Below are positions 24,445-33,999 of a DNA stretch of 64,000 nt, piece after piece. The DNA lies in contig JAJQGT010000006.1 of the NCBI GenBank assembly GCA_021201135.1, positions 561,548 to 625,547 of the forward strand, in the 5' to 3' direction. The position numbers and the translations under genes were made by a program. Each line of letters starts with the position of its first letter. The first letter of the stretch is position 1. The stretch is from Oscillospiraceae bacterium (GTDB taxonomy: Bacteria; Bacillota; Clostridia; Oscillospirales; Ruminococcaceae). The notes under the pieces were generated by a model. The model made no database searches, was not told where the DNA came from, and worked only from the letters and a program-made list of their open reading frames with translations.

Positions 24445-25755
24445 TCAATCATCCCTTTTGTCAAATTTTTCTCTTACGTTTATTTTCAAAGCGGTGGTAG
24501 TGTGTTCCCCGCATGAAACCCTTTCGGAAACACCGTGACCCGTTACGAAAATTGCGCCCAAATCGTCCGAAATTATCGGGACGAGGTGGCGATTCCCTGC
24601 GGGAACATCGGCGAGAAGCTTTTTGACCGTGGATGTGAAGCCATTTCCTGATAGTTTTATTTTTTCGGATCCCCGATAGCTTCTGACGGTAAGACCGCCA
24701 GTAATCCTATCTTTATCCATCAGCCATTTTAAACTTCTTTTGTTATAAGTCGATATATCAAATTGTGAAATCTCTGTGAATTCTATCACCTTGGTCCCCC
24801 AGTTGTAACAGCCGGTGTCGGACAGTTGAATCGGCTCGGGAGCAGACTCCCGTTCACCCGTGATTTCAAGCCTTCCGTTTTTACAGACGGCGTAAACGCC
24901 TTTTTTCAGGTTTACCTTGCCGCCGGTTTTAACCAAGCTTTTAAGCTCATCGATTTTCTGCTTCGAAGGCTCAACGCCGTTCTTGCGCAGGATTTTGCCC
25001 AAAGCTGTTGCCAAGACAAAGTCGTCGCAATCCTCGGGAAAAGCATATTCCGAGCCCTCAAGAAGCTTTTCGGCTTCGCTGTCAATATAATTTTCCGCAT
25101 TCTCGAAATTCTCAAGGCTCGATTTATAGGTCTTAAGTAGCGACGGATTAATCCTAGTAAGCTCCGGGATTACGTTGAGCCTGATTATATTGCGGGAGCA
25201 GTCGTCTTCGAGGTTAGTGCTGTCTGTAACGAAAGTCTCGCCTCTTGATTCCAAGAACTCAAGAATTTCGGATCTTGAAACGCCTATCAATGGACGGATG
25301 ATATTGTCCCTGATGGGAGGGATGCCTGTCAATCCGCCTATTCCGCAACCCCTGACGAGATTGAAAAGTGTCGTCTCGAAGCAGTCGTCCAGGTTGTGGG
25401 CAGTGGCGATTTTACAATCTCCGGCATGCTTGTTAAGCGCTTCATAGCGTAAAACTCTTGCGGCTTCTTCGACCGACTTGCCGGTTTCAGAGCAATAGTT
25501 CCTGACATCGACGTGTTCATCATAGAGCGTGACACCGAGCCTTTCGCATAAATCTCTGCAAAAAGCTTCGTCTCGGTCACTCTCTTCGCCTCTCAGATGG
25601 TGGTTCACATGGACTGCGAAAACAGAGTAGCCGAGCTCCTTAAGTGCCAGAAGAAGCGAGACGCTGTCGGCTCCACCGGAAAGGGCTACGAGAACCCGCT
25701 CGCCGTCAGAAAGCATATTGTATTTTCTTATTGTATCCGAAACAAGATCAAGCAT
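24445..25755 (-). CDS. tilS: tRNA(Ile)-lysidine synthetase
   Basis: TilS attaches lysine to the wobble cytidine of the tRNA-Ile CAU anticodon so that it reads AUA, an essential step. The N-terminal PP-loop ATPase domain carries ALSGGADSVSLL near residue 25, AVHVNHHLRGEES and IATAHNLDDCFET. The C-terminal third is the TilS-specific tRNA-binding domain (VRSYRGSEKIKL). ATG 25755 is chosen as it matches the usual N-terminus and overlaps the dnaB stop (436 residues). An upstream in-frame start at 25809 lies inside dnaB and has no ribosome binding site. Confidence 0.92.
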   Translation of the reverse strand: MLDLVSDTIRKYNMLSDGERVLVALSGGADSVSLLLALKELGYSVFAVHVNHHLRGEESDRDEAFCRDLCERLGVTLYDEHVDVRNYCSETGKSVEEAARVLRYEALNKHAGDCKIATAHNLDDCFETTLFNLVRGCGIGGLTGIPPIRDNIIRPLIGVSRSEILEFLESRGETFVTDSTNLEDDCSRNIIRLNVIPELTRINPSLLKTYKSSLENFENAENYIDSEAEKLLEGSEYAFPEDCDDFVLATALGKILRKNGVEPSKQKIDELKSLVKTGGKVNLKKGVYAVCKNGRLEITGERESAPEPIQLSDTGCYNWGTKVIEFTEISQFDISTYNKRSLKWLMDKDRITGGLTVRSYRGSEKIKLSGNGFTSTVKKLLADVPAGNRHLVPIISDDLGAIFVTGHGVSERVSCGEHTTTALKINVREKFDKRDD

Positions 25756-27109
25756 CGCCGTTTTCCCGTGTGGTGCTTCTGAATAATGTGTATTCGCCGA
25801 TGAAGGCAAGGGGAACCGTGCCGGTGCCGCCGTGACGGTTCTTGCCGATTATGCACTCGGTTGCCGCCTGATTCTCCTCTTCCTTGTTGTAAACGCCCTC
25901 GCGGTAGATGAAGAGAATGATGTCAGCATCCTGCTCGATTGAGCCGGACTCACGAAGATCGGACGGAAGCGGACGGTGGTCCTGTCTTGCTTCTACGGAA
26001 CGGTTAAGCTGTGACAGAAGCATGACCGGAACGTCGAGTTCCTTCGCCATAAGCTTTATTTGCCTCGTGATTTCCGAGACCTCATTAACGCGGCTGGCGT
26101 GGTTGCCGGTCGATTCCATGAGCTGGAGATAGTCGATGATGACAAGCCCGAGATTCTTTACCCGGCGCAGCTTCGCCTTTATCTGCGGGACGGTCACGCC
26201 GGCGGTGTCGTCGATATAGATATTCATCTTCGAGAGGGATTCCGCCGCCTGCGCAAGCTTAATCCAGTCCTCGGGGGTGAGTTTGCCGGATGTTAAGTTG
26301 GTATTCGGAACGAGGGCTTCAGAGCTCAGCATTCTTATACCAAGCTGTTCCTTGCTCATTTCAAGAGAAAACGCACAGATTGCCTTGTCGGGGTTCCTTT
26401 TGGCGACGTTCGCCGCAATGTTGAAAGCGAATGCGGACTTACCCATACCCGGGCGAGCCGCAACTATTATCAGATCCGACTTATTAAGACCGGATATGTA
26501 GCTGTCAAGAAGCGAAAATCCACTGCTCAGCCCCTTGTATAAATCCTTATCGTCGCCCGAGAGCTTCTGGATATGGTCATAAGCGGAGACGACGATATCG
26601 CTGAGCCTGGTCAGTCCTTCGACCTCCCTGCCCTGACGGATTTCATAGATTTTCTGCTCCGCCAGGTCAAGAAGGGTTTTTGAATCCTCAGAGCCGTCCA
26701 TTGCTGTATCGAGAATCTCACGCGACGCGTTGATAAGAGAACGGGTCAGATATTTATCCTCGACAATCTTGCAATAAGACTCGATATTCGAGGTTGAGGG
26801 AACGCTGTCCATGATGCCCTTGAGATAGACCTTCGCCATTTCGGGGGTCTCAAAGACCTTCTCGTTGACCGTTTCGTTCATGACGGTGATGATGTCCGAG
26901 CGCTGACCGTTTGAGAACATCCGAAGGATTATCGAATAGAGCTCCCTGTGCTGGTCACGATAGAAGCTTTCCGGCTTCAGGTGAGCTATCGCAATCGGCA
27001 GAGCATCGGGATTAAGAAGAAGTGCGCCCAGAACCGTCTGCTCGGCTTCAAGGTTATACGGAAGCTCCCTCCCGCCCAGGTCGGCGGCTGTCAGATTATT
27101 TACAGGCAT
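25748..27109 (-). CDS. dnaB: Replicative DNA helicase
   Basis: DnaB unwinds DNA at the replication fork as a hexamer. The 453-residue protein has the N-terminal scaffold domain (LPYNLEAEQTVLGALLL), a linker region, and the RecA-like domain with Walker A ARPGMGKSAF and Walker B LVIIDYLQLM. The C-terminal arginine finger region follows (FIYREGVY). There is no intein. It starts at ATG 27109 and lies 70 bases after rplI in the usual rplI-dnaB order. Confidence 0.96.
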   Translation of the reverse strand: MPVNNLTAADLGGRELPYNLEAEQTVLGALLLNPDALPIAIAHLKPESFYRDQHRELYSIILRMFSNGQRSDIITVMNETVNEKVFETPEMAKVYLKGIMDSVPSTSNIESYCKIVEDKYLTRSLINASREILDTAMDGSEDSKTLLDLAEQKIYEIRQGREVEGLTRLSDIVVSAYDHIQKLSGDDKDLYKGLSSGFSLLDSYISGLNKSDLIIVAARPGMGKSAFAFNIAANVAKRNPDKAICAFSLEMSKEQLGIRMLSSEALVPNTNLTSGKLTPEDWIKLAQAAESLSKMNIYIDDTAGVTVPQIKAKLRRVKNLGLVIIDYLQLMESTGNHASRVNEVSEITRQIKLMAKELDVPVMLLSQLNRSVEARQDHRPLPSDLRESGSIEQDADIILFIYREGVYNKEEENQAATECIIGKNRHGGTGTVPLAFIGEYTLFRSTTRENGDA

Positions 27110-27151
27110 GTTGTTCCCTCCTTTGCTGATTATTTTTCTTTCTGATTACTC

Positions 27152-27186
27152 CACGAGGACTTTTAGTCCATGAGGACTATTAGTCC
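27152..27186 (-). repeat. Two tandem mini-hairpins between rplI and dnaB
   Basis: On the minus strand GAGGACTAATAGTCCTC, overlapping the rplI stop codon, is followed by GGACTAAAAGTCC. They form two near-identical stems with 3-4 nt loops. No T run follows, so they look like processing or pausing elements, not a terminator. Confidence 0.5.
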
Positions 27187-27629
27187 TCTGGAACCACGCT
27201 GACAGTGAGCTTGGCGTTTACACCTTGAGTCATCTTGATTTCGACGTCATAGTCGCCGTAAGCCTTGATGTCGCCGTTAAGGGAAATCTTCTTTTTGTCA
27301 ATCGTTGCGCCGAACTGCTCTTTTATCTTGTCGCTGATGATGCTTGTGGTGACAGAGCCGAAGAGCTTGCCGTTCTGACCGGCTTTGGATTTGATTACAA
27401 TCTTCCCACCGTTGATGGCTTTTGCCGCCGCTTCCGCTTCGGCTTTTGCGGTGTCGAGCTTATACTGAGCCGATGCCTTCTTGCCCTCGAGGTCGTTTAT
27501 GTTCTTTGCTGTAGCCTCGATTGCGAGACCCTTGACGATAAGATAGTTTCTTGCGTAGCCGTCTGCTACTTCAAGAACCGTTCCGGCTTTGCCGGAGCCC
27601 TTTACGTCTTTTAAAAGAATTACTTTCAT
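27180..27629 (-). CDS. rplI: 50S ribosomal protein L9
   Basis: L9 is a two-domain protein of the large ribosomal subunit. The 149-residue sequence has the N-terminal RNA-binding domain ([32 protein letters not shown]), a long connecting helix rich in Ala, Glu and Lys at about 45-75, and the C-terminal domain ([15 protein letters not shown]). It starts at ATG 27629 after AAAGGA. It lies between the gdpP-like gene and dnaB, a conserved Firmicutes order. Confidence 0.96.
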   Translation of the reverse strand: MKVILLKDVKGSGKAGTVLEVADGYARNYLIVKGLAIEATAKNINDLEGKKASAQYKLDTAKAEAEAAAKAINGGKIVIKSKAGQNGKLFGSVTTSIISDKIKEQFGATIDKKKISLNGDIKAYGDYDVEIKMTQGVNAKLTVSVVPED

Positions 27630-27664
27630 ATTGAGTATATCCTTTCTCGCAATTATATTGCGAA

Positions 27665-29614
27665 TTATGCTATTATAAAGTCCTCTATTGCGGACTTGAT
27701 TTTGTCTACGGTTTCTTCGATGGAGAGGTCAAGCTGTGCGCCCGCCATCGTCTGATGACCGCCGCCGCCAACCGATTCCATTATGAGCTGAACGTTGAAG
27801 GAGCCGAGAGACCTTGCCGAAACACGGCATTGACCGTCGAGCCGATAGACGACAAACGATGCCTTGACGCCGTTGATGCCTAATAGCTCGTCGGCAGCCT
27901 GAGCCGCCGCAAGGATAAGCTCCGGCTTCTCTGAATCTGTCGTTGCGATGGCACAGCCGTGGAAGAGCTCCGCCGCCTGAATAAGCTTGCTTCTTTCGCG
28001 ATAGGTCTCGAGGCTGTCGCTGAAGAAGCCCTTGACGGTGACCGTGTCGGCTCCAAGCTTCTTTAAGTATGCCGCCGCTTCGAAGGTGCGGGTGCCGGCA
28101 CGCATGACAAAGTTCTTGGTGTCGAGGTTGATTCCCGAGAGAAGAGCCTCGGCATCGGCAACGGAAATTCTGCAATCGACTCCGAAATACTGGACGAGCT
28201 CGGTCGCCATTTCGCAGGTGCTAGAAGCAAACGGCTCGTGGAAGAAGATTACCGAGTTGTCGATGAAGTTGACCATCTTTCTGTGGTGGTCGATGACGAC
28301 AACAGTCTTCGCCTTTTCGTAGAGCTTCTTCGAATCGAGGAAGTTCGGGTTATGGGTGTCGCAGATGATGAGAAGCGAATCGTCGGCGATTTCACCGACC
28401 GCCTGCTCGCAGGACTTAAAATAGTCGCCCTCTCCGCTTGCGGATATGTAATCTATAAGCTTCTTTGCAAGGTTCTTTTCAGGGTCGACAACGACATAAG
28501 CCTCTTTGCCGACGCTTCTTAGTGCCCCGCAAAGACCTATGCAGGAGCCGACAGCGTCGAAGTCTGCAAGGTTATGACCCATGAGGTAAACCGTGCCACA
28601 GCTTTCGGCGAGCTCCCGAAGAGCCGTTGCGATAATACGGGAGCGGACCCTGTTCGACTTCTCGACAGCCTTTGAGATGCCGCCGAAGAACTCGAAGCCG
28701 CTTTCCGTCTTGACTGCGGCTTGATCTCCGCCACGCCCTAAGCACATATCAAGTGCCTGCTTGGCATAGACCTCGCTCTCGGCGAGGGTTTTGGCTCCCC
28801 TGCCGACGCCGATTGAAAGCGTCACGCAGGGTCTGCCACCGAGCTGAATCGAACGGATTTCGTCAAGGATATCGAATTTGCCCTCGATGATTTTCTTTAA
28901 ATGTCTTTCTTCTATTACCGCAAAGAAGCGGTCGTTGGAAATCTTATGAAGCACGCCGTTTGTGTGCTCGATGAACTGCTCAAAAATCTGCTCAATCTGA
29001 GCCTGAACGCTCGCCTTGTCGCTCTCCTTCGAGTTCTGGAAGGCGTCGTCATAGTTGTCGACAGTCATTATGAGCACCGTCTTCTTCTGGGCGTTATATT
29101 CCTCTTCAAGAAGAACCCTGTCGGTGACATCCGAAAGCCTTATTATCGACAAAGGACCGGTGTCCGACTTCTTGGCATAGACGTTATAGTATCTTTCGAA
29201 AATTCTTACGCATGCGCCGGTGTCGGAATAGATTTTCGCAACGTTATTTCCGACAAGATTCGTAAGCGGCATTCCATATGCCTTGTCGTCCTCGAAGAAT
29301 TTCTCCTCGAAGCGCTTGTTGTACCAGACAATCTTGTCATTGCTGTCGGTTATGATAATCGGCTCAGGGAAATCATAGAAAGCCTCGCGGTTTATAGCCT
29401 CAACGGACCTATCCATTTTGGTGACATACTTTGCAATATCCTTGTTCATGATTATAATCACTATGAACATGATAAGTGCGCAAAGGAGCACCATTCCGGC
29501 GGCAACGCACATTGCGGTTCTCCCGTCGGCGAACAGCACGACGCAAAGCGCCAGTGATGTTATTCCGAGGAGAAGCAGTGCGACTGTCAGCACCCACGAA
29601 AAGCGTTTTTTCAT
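27665..29614 (-). CDS. gdpP: Cyclic-di-AMP phosphodiesterase, GdpP family
   Basis: GdpP degrades the second messenger c-di-AMP to pApA and so adjusts cell-wall and potassium homeostasis. The 649-residue protein has two N-terminal membrane helices (about 5-55), a PAS domain (about 75-165), a degenerate GGDEF domain (about 170-300), a DHH domain with [13 protein letters not shown] and VVVIDHHRK, and a DHHA1 domain with [13 protein letters not shown] 29614 is chosen because GAGGTGGG lies just upstream; an earlier in-frame start overlaps that site. It lies between rnj and rplI; gdpP-rplI-dnaB is a conserved Firmicutes order. Confidence 0.93.
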   Translation of the reverse strand: MKKRFSWVLTVALLLLGITSLALCVVLFADGRTAMCVAAGMVLLCALIMFIVIIIMNKDIAKYVTKMDRSVEAINREAFYDFPEPIIITDSNDKIVWYNKRFEEKFFEDDKAYGMPLTNLVGNNVAKIYSDTGACVRIFERYYNVYAKKSDTGPLSIIRLSDVTDRVLLEEEYNAQKKTVLIMTVDNYDDAFQNSKESDKASVQAQIEQIFEQFIEHTNGVLHKISNDRFFAVIEERHLKKIIEGKFDILDEIRSIQLGGRPCVTLSIGVGRGAKTLAESEVYAKQALDMCLGRGGDQAAVKTESGFEFFGGISKAVEKSNRVRSRIIATALRELAESCGTVYLMGHNLADFDAVGSCIGLCGALRSVGKEAYVVVDPEKNLAKKLIDYISASGEGDYFKSCEQAVGEIADDSLLIICDTHNPNFLDSKKLYEKAKTVVVIDHHRKMVNFIDNSVIFFHEPFASSTCEMATELVQYFGVDCRISVADAEALLSGINLDTKNFVMRAGTRTFEAAAYLKKLGADTVTVKGFFSDSLETYRERSKLIQAAELFHGCAIATTDSEKPELILAAAQAADELLGINGVKASFVVYRLDGQCRVSARSLGSFNVQLIMESVGGGGHQTMAGAQLDLSIEETVDKIKSAIEDFIIA

Positions 29615-29660
29615 AATATCCCACCTCACTCAGGATGATTTTGAACTGAAAAGCAATATT

Positions 29661-31634
29661 TTAAATGTCCAGAACGGTTACTATGATTGTAGGTCTGCGC
29701 TTGGTCTTGGAGAAGACGAAGTCGCTGATTTCGTCGCGAACCTTGTTCTTGATGGCTGTATAGTCGTGCCTGGTCGAGAGCTCCTGCTGGAGCACCTGAT
29801 GAGCCTTCTTCTTCACTTCGGCAAAGAGCTCCTCGTTGGTCTTTTCGTATACAAAGCCCTTCGAGACAATCTCGGGTCCCGAGAGAAGCTTGCGGTCAAT
29901 CTTGTCTATGGTGGCGCTTACGGAGATAACTCCGTCCTCGGCGAGGCGCTTTCTGTCCTTGAGAACAGCCGCACCGACGTCGCCGACGCCCAAGCCGTCA
30001 ACCATAACCTTGCCGGCGGGAACACTGCCGGTTACCTTCATACCGTTCTTTGAAAGCTCGATTACGTTACCGACATCAGCGATGAGAATATTCTTCTCGG
30101 GGATGCCGATTTCGCGTGCGGTTTCAGCGTGACGTGTAAGATGCTTATATTCACCGTGAACAGGGATGAAATACTTTGGTCGAACAAGGCTTATGATGAG
30201 CTTCTGTTCCTCCTGACATGCGTGTCCGGAAACGTGAACCTCGTACATTTCCTCATATACAACCTCCGCGCCGAGCTTGAGGAGCTGATTTACAACCCTT
30301 CCGACAAACTTTTCGTTGCCGGGAATAGGTCTGGCGGAGATTATGATAAAGTCGTTTGAAGTGATACTTACCTGACGGTGGTCGTTGGTTGCCATTCTCG
30401 TAAGCGCGCTCATCGGTTCGCCCTGACTGCCCGTCGTGATTAAAACTATCTCGCCGTCGGAATAGTTGTGCATGTCGGCGATATCAATCATGACGCCCGC
30501 AGGAGCCTTGAGATAGCCGAGTTCGGTTGCGAGACCGATTACGTTAATCATGCTTCTGCCGAAGACGGCAACCTTGCGGTTGTGCTTGGCGGCACAGTTG
30601 ATAATCTGCTGGACACGGTGGATATTCGACGAGAAGGTCGCAATTATGATTCTCTTGTCGCCGGCTTTGTCGAAGAGCTTTTCGAAGCTCTCGCCGACGG
30701 TTCTCTCGCTCGGGGTGAAGCCGCGGCGCTCGGAGTTGGTCGAGTCGCTCATGAGAGCCAACACGCCCTCGTCGCCGAGCCGTGCGAACCTCGGGAGGTC
30801 GATGATGCCGCCCTCGATGGGGGTATAGTCGACCTTGAAGTCGCCCATATGGACAACTGTCCCTGCAGGGGTATGAAGAGCTATTGCAACGGCGTCGGGA
30901 ATAGAGTGATTTACTTTTATGAATTCGGCAGTAAATACGCCGAGCTGAACCTTGTCGGACGGAGTGACAACGTGGAGCATGGATTTCCCGAGATTATGCT
31001 CCTTTAGCTTGTTTTCGATAAGCCCGATTGTGAGCCTTGTGGCATAGACCGGCACGTTTATCTTCTTGAGTAAATACGGGATACCGCCGATATGGTCCTC
31101 GTGACCGTGGGTAACCAATACGCCTCTTACTCTGTCGGCGTTCTTCTCGACATATGTGAAGTCGGGGATGACCATGTCGACGCCGGGCATTTCACTGTCG
31201 GGGAAGGTCATTCCGCAGTCGATGATTACTATATCGTTGCCATACTCGACGAGGGTCATATTCTCGCCGATTTCGCCGAGACCGCCGAGAGGAATTATCT
31301 TGAGCGGTGTTTTGGAATTCGTAGCTACGGCGTTGCTTACTATCGGTACAGGCTTATTGACCTGCTGTGCTGTTTGTTGTGTCTGTGCTGGTTTTGTTTC
31401 GCGTGATTCGGTCTTCTGGGATTTTGATTTCTTGCTTGATTGTGATTTCTGGCTTTTTCTTGAGGTCTGAACACCTCTTGACTTCTGGGACTGTGCCGCC
31501 TTCTTCGGGGGCTTCGGTGCGGATATTGCCGCGGCTATTGCGGCATCGAGCGCACTGTCCCTCGTCACACTTGCTTCTGACTTGGAGCGGCTTTTTCTTG
31601 GTGACTTGATCTTCTTTTCTTCAGTTGTTGACAT
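29661..31634 (-). CDS. rnj: Ribonuclease J with a long basic N-terminal extension
   Basis: RNase J matures and degrades RNA by endonuclease and 5' exonuclease activity. From about residue 105 the protein is a standard metallo-beta-lactamase/beta-CASP enzyme: IIPLGGLGEIGENMT, THGHEDHIGG with the zinc ligands, a GDFKVDYTP segment, VHVSGHACQEE and PVHGEYKHL. The first 105 or so residues are an unusual tail of Lys, Ser, Arg and Gln, low in complexity and probably disordered. Total length is 657 against about 555 for typical RNase J. It starts at ATG 31634 after AAAGGAA. It heads the minus-strand unit, with a promoter at 31756-31784. Confidence 0.93.
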   Translation of the reverse strand: MSTTEEKKIKSPRKSRSKSEASVTRDSALDAAIAAAISAPKPPKKAAQSQKSRGVQTSRKSQKSQSSKKSKSQKTESRETKPAQTQQTAQQVNKPVPIVSNAVATNSKTPLKIIPLGGLGEIGENMTLVEYGNDIVIIDCGMTFPDSEMPGVDMVIPDFTYVEKNADRVRGVLVTHGHEDHIGGIPYLLKKINVPVYATRLTIGLIENKLKEHNLGKSMLHVVTPSDKVQLGVFTAEFIKVNHSIPDAVAIALHTPAGTVVHMGDFKVDYTPIEGGIIDLPRFARLGDEGVLALMSDSTNSERRGFTPSERTVGESFEKLFDKAGDKRIIIATFSSNIHRVQQIINCAAKHNRKVAVFGRSMINVIGLATELGYLKAPAGVMIDIADMHNYSDGEIVLITTGSQGEPMSALTRMATNDHRQVSITSNDFIIISARPIPGNEKFVGRVVNQLLKLGAEVVYEEMYEVHVSGHACQEEQKLIISLVRPKYFIPVHGEYKHLTRHAETAREIGIPEKNILIADVGNVIELSKNGMKVTGSVPAGKVMVDGLGVGDVGAAVLKDRKRLAEDGVISVSATIDKIDRKLLSGPEIVSKGFVYEKTNEELFAEVKKKAHQVLQQELSTRHDYTAIKNKVRDEISDFVFSKTKRRPTIIVTVLDI

Positions 31635-31755
31635 GAATTTCCTTTCTCAAAAAATTTTTATTTTAAGGTTATATTTAATATGTAACACGGGTTTCGGCTC
31701 AGCATCGCCTCGCCCGCGCATAAGATTCCATGATGAAAATACAAATATATCTGAT

Positions 31756-31784
31756 ATAATACCACAAATCTTCGTAAATGTCAA
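31756..31784 (-). promoter_or_regulatory. Promoter of the rnj-gdpP-rplI-dnaB-tilS-hpt-ftsH unit
   Basis: On the minus strand TTGACA (31779-31784), a 17-bp spacer and TATTAT (31756-31761) precede a leader of about 115 nt. The -35 box overlaps the end of the upstream gene. Confidence 0.78.
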
Positions 31785-33928
31785 GATTGATGTGCCCGAA
31801 GTCGTGATATTATATCGTCACAAATTGCGGTCGCCGCCTCCTGTGACACCGATTCGACATACATCCGTAGCTCTTTGCCGCTTTTCAGGGGTCGGACGTA
31901 TGCCCTTGCGCCGGAGGATTCGACGATAATATCCGAGCCTCGGCGGTTTGCAGCAAATTCACGGTGCAACAGCTTCGGCAGTCCCCTGCCCATCCGTGCG
32001 GTTTTGCGGTAGTAACAGATATCCGGTAGCTCGGAAAGTGCAACGGAAGCCGAAATCTCTCTTTTTGTGAGATATCCAATCATCTCGGCTATCAGAAACA
32101 GCGGATCCAGAGAGAACATCGAAAGCTCGCCGTCATCGGGCGGAGATATCCTGAATACTTCGCAATCCGATTGTTTTGCATACTCGTCGCAGACAAGAGG
32201 TACCCGCTCTGGAAGGACGACGTTTTCACCGTCATAATAATGCGAACGGCAGGACAAAAGAAGCAACTGCTCATAAGTCAGCTTTCCGCTCGGGAATTCA
32301 CAGACGGTGTCTTCTATGCTTCTGCCTGTCATGAATTTCAGCTTTTCGCCTTCCGACCAGTTGAGATTCTGCACGGCTTCCGAGAAAATCCCTTTTTCTA
32401 TTGCATCCTTGGAAGAAAGCTGAACGCTTCCGGCGAAGCGCTTCGGGAGAGTTTCTCGCAATACATTTATATATAGCTTACGCTCGGCGTCGGCGTTGAT
32501 TTCGGGAGCGATTTCCGAGTCGCCAAGCTCGCTGCGATTGTACTTTTCGCAAAGTTTTCGCTCCTCAGAACGGGCAAGCTCGCAGTTGCCGCTTCGGAAA
32601 ATCCGGACGTTGCCGCCCGAAATATAGGCGCAATATCGGGTTTTCAGCCTTCTTGCCGCGAAAACAGTCTCGCCGAAGGCGGCATTATTAAGATAGTACA
32701 CCACCGTGCCGCAGGAGCGAAGCCCCAAAGACAGCGCCTCAAACATGCTTCCGCTGTCGCTTGAATACCCGACTGTGATGCTCTCTTGATTGAATGCTCT
32801 GGCGATAGCTTTGCCCAAGAACAGGAGATTTTCGGTCGTGAGCTCTATTCCGTCGGCACGACCGCCCTCGCCCATCTCAAGGAGCTTATAGCCGGAGGGC
32901 GACACGTCACGCCTTACCCTGATTCCGGCGGGGATTTTCGAGTTCGGAGCTATCTTCACGCCCGGGTCTATCGTCACAGCCGAACCGATCACGCTTCCGC
33001 TTCCGACCGCCGAGAGCTCGCCGAAGCGCACTCCCCTGCCGATTGTCACGTCCTCGCAGATGACGCACTTATTAAGCTCACAGCCGTCGCCCATCGAAGA
33101 GCCGTTCATCACAAGCGAGGACTGGATTCGGCAGTTACGCCCGACGGTTGCGCCCTGCTCGATTACGCTTCCGCCGGTGACGGTTGTGCCATCTCCGACC
33201 GATGCGCCCTCGAAAATTAGATAATCTTTGTCTTCTTCGTCAAGAAGCACCGTCTGGCATGTGAGAAGTGAGGAGATATCGCCGATGTCGAACCAGATTC
33301 CCGTTTCGGGGATGGTGAAAATCCTGCCGCCCGATGCCAAGACCTCTGGAAAGACATCCGATGCAAAATCGACTTTTTCGCCTTCCGGAATTCTTGAAAT
33401 GATATCTCTTGAAATAATATATGCTCCCGTGTTGGCAAGGTCTGTCAGGCAGGAGTCGTAGGCGGGCTTCTCGGAGAAGCCGATAACTCTGCCGGTTGGA
33501 TCAGAAGTGACGAGACCGTATTCCCGAGGGTCGCTGACCTCATGGGAGACGATGGTCACATCGGCGTCGTTACGCTCGTGGAAGTCAACGATTTTCGGGA
33601 GGTTGAACTCGCAGACACCGTCGCCGCTCAATACCATCACGTCGTCGCCGTTCCATGCCTTCCGGACACAGCCGGCGGTGCCGAGCGGCACATCTTCTCT
33701 GACATAGCTTAGCTTTATGCCGTTTGAAAAGCCGCCGAGGGTCTCCTCAAGCTTATCGGCAAGATAGAAGTCGGCGATTGTCGCCTCCTTGAAGCCGCTT
33801 CGGAAAAGAAGCGCCGTAAGCCGCTCGATTGCCGGGATTCCGAGAACGCGCACGAGGGGCTTAGGAGTATCGAAAGTAAGCGGTCGGAGACGCGTCCCCT
33901 CTCCTCCCGCAAGTATAATAATCTGCAT
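31781..33928 (-). CDS. Sugar-nucleotidyltransferase fused to a degenerate phosphomannomutase-like domain
   Basis: Residues 1-230 form a nucleotidyltransferase: the GGEGTRLRPLT signature, a SGDGVCE metal segment and WFDIGDIS. Residues 240-345 are a left-handed beta-helix of hexapeptide-like repeats (for example GDGCELNKCVIC). The rest, to 715, has the outline of a phosphomannomutase (VGYSSDSGSMFEALSLGL). However, the active-site TASHNP loop is replaced by AYISGGN, and the DGDGDR loop and C-terminal RPSGTEP motif are not recognisable. The first part probably makes an NDP-sugar such as GDP-mannose; the mutase part looks catalytically dead and may be regulatory. It starts at ATG 33928 after AAAGGAA. 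It lies 71 bases after hflX. Confidence 0.82.
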   Translation of the reverse strand: MQIIILAGGEGTRLRPLTFDTPKPLVRVLGIPAIERLTALLFRSGFKEATIADFYLADKLEETLGGFSNGIKLSYVREDVPLGTAGCVRKAWNGDDVMVLSGDGVCEFNLPKIVDFHERNDADVTIVSHEVSDPREYGLVTSDPTGRVIGFSEKPAYDSCLTDLANTGAYIISRDIISRIPEGEKVDFASDVFPEVLASGGRIFTIPETGIWFDIGDISSLLTCQTVLLDEEDKDYLIFEGASVGDGTTVTGGSVIEQGATVGRNCRIQSSLVMNGSSMGDGCELNKCVICEDVTIGRGVRFGELSAVGSGSVIGSAVTIDPGVKIAPNSKIPAGIRVRRDVSPSGYKLLEMGEGGRADGIELTTENLLFLGKAIARAFNQESITVGYSSDSGSMFEALSLGLRSCGTVVYYLNNAAFGETVFAARRLKTRYCAYISGGNVRIFRSGNCELARSEERKLCEKYNRSELGDSEIAPEINADAERKLYINVLRETLPKRFAGSVQLSSKDAIEKGIFSEAVQNLNWSEGEKLKFMTGRSIEDTVCEFPSGKLTYEQLLLLSCRSHYYDGENVVLPERVPLVCDEYAKQSDCEVFRISPPDDGELSMFSLDPLFLIAEMIGYLTKREISASVALSELPDICYYRKTARMGRGLPKLLHREFAANRRGSDIIVESSGARAYVRPLKSGKELRMYVESVSQEAATAICDDIISRLRAHQS

Positions 33929-33999
33929 AACATAGTTCCTTTCAGGTTTTGGTAATATGTTAAGCAGGAAATTCCGAAATATTCAAAAGTGGACAGCTA

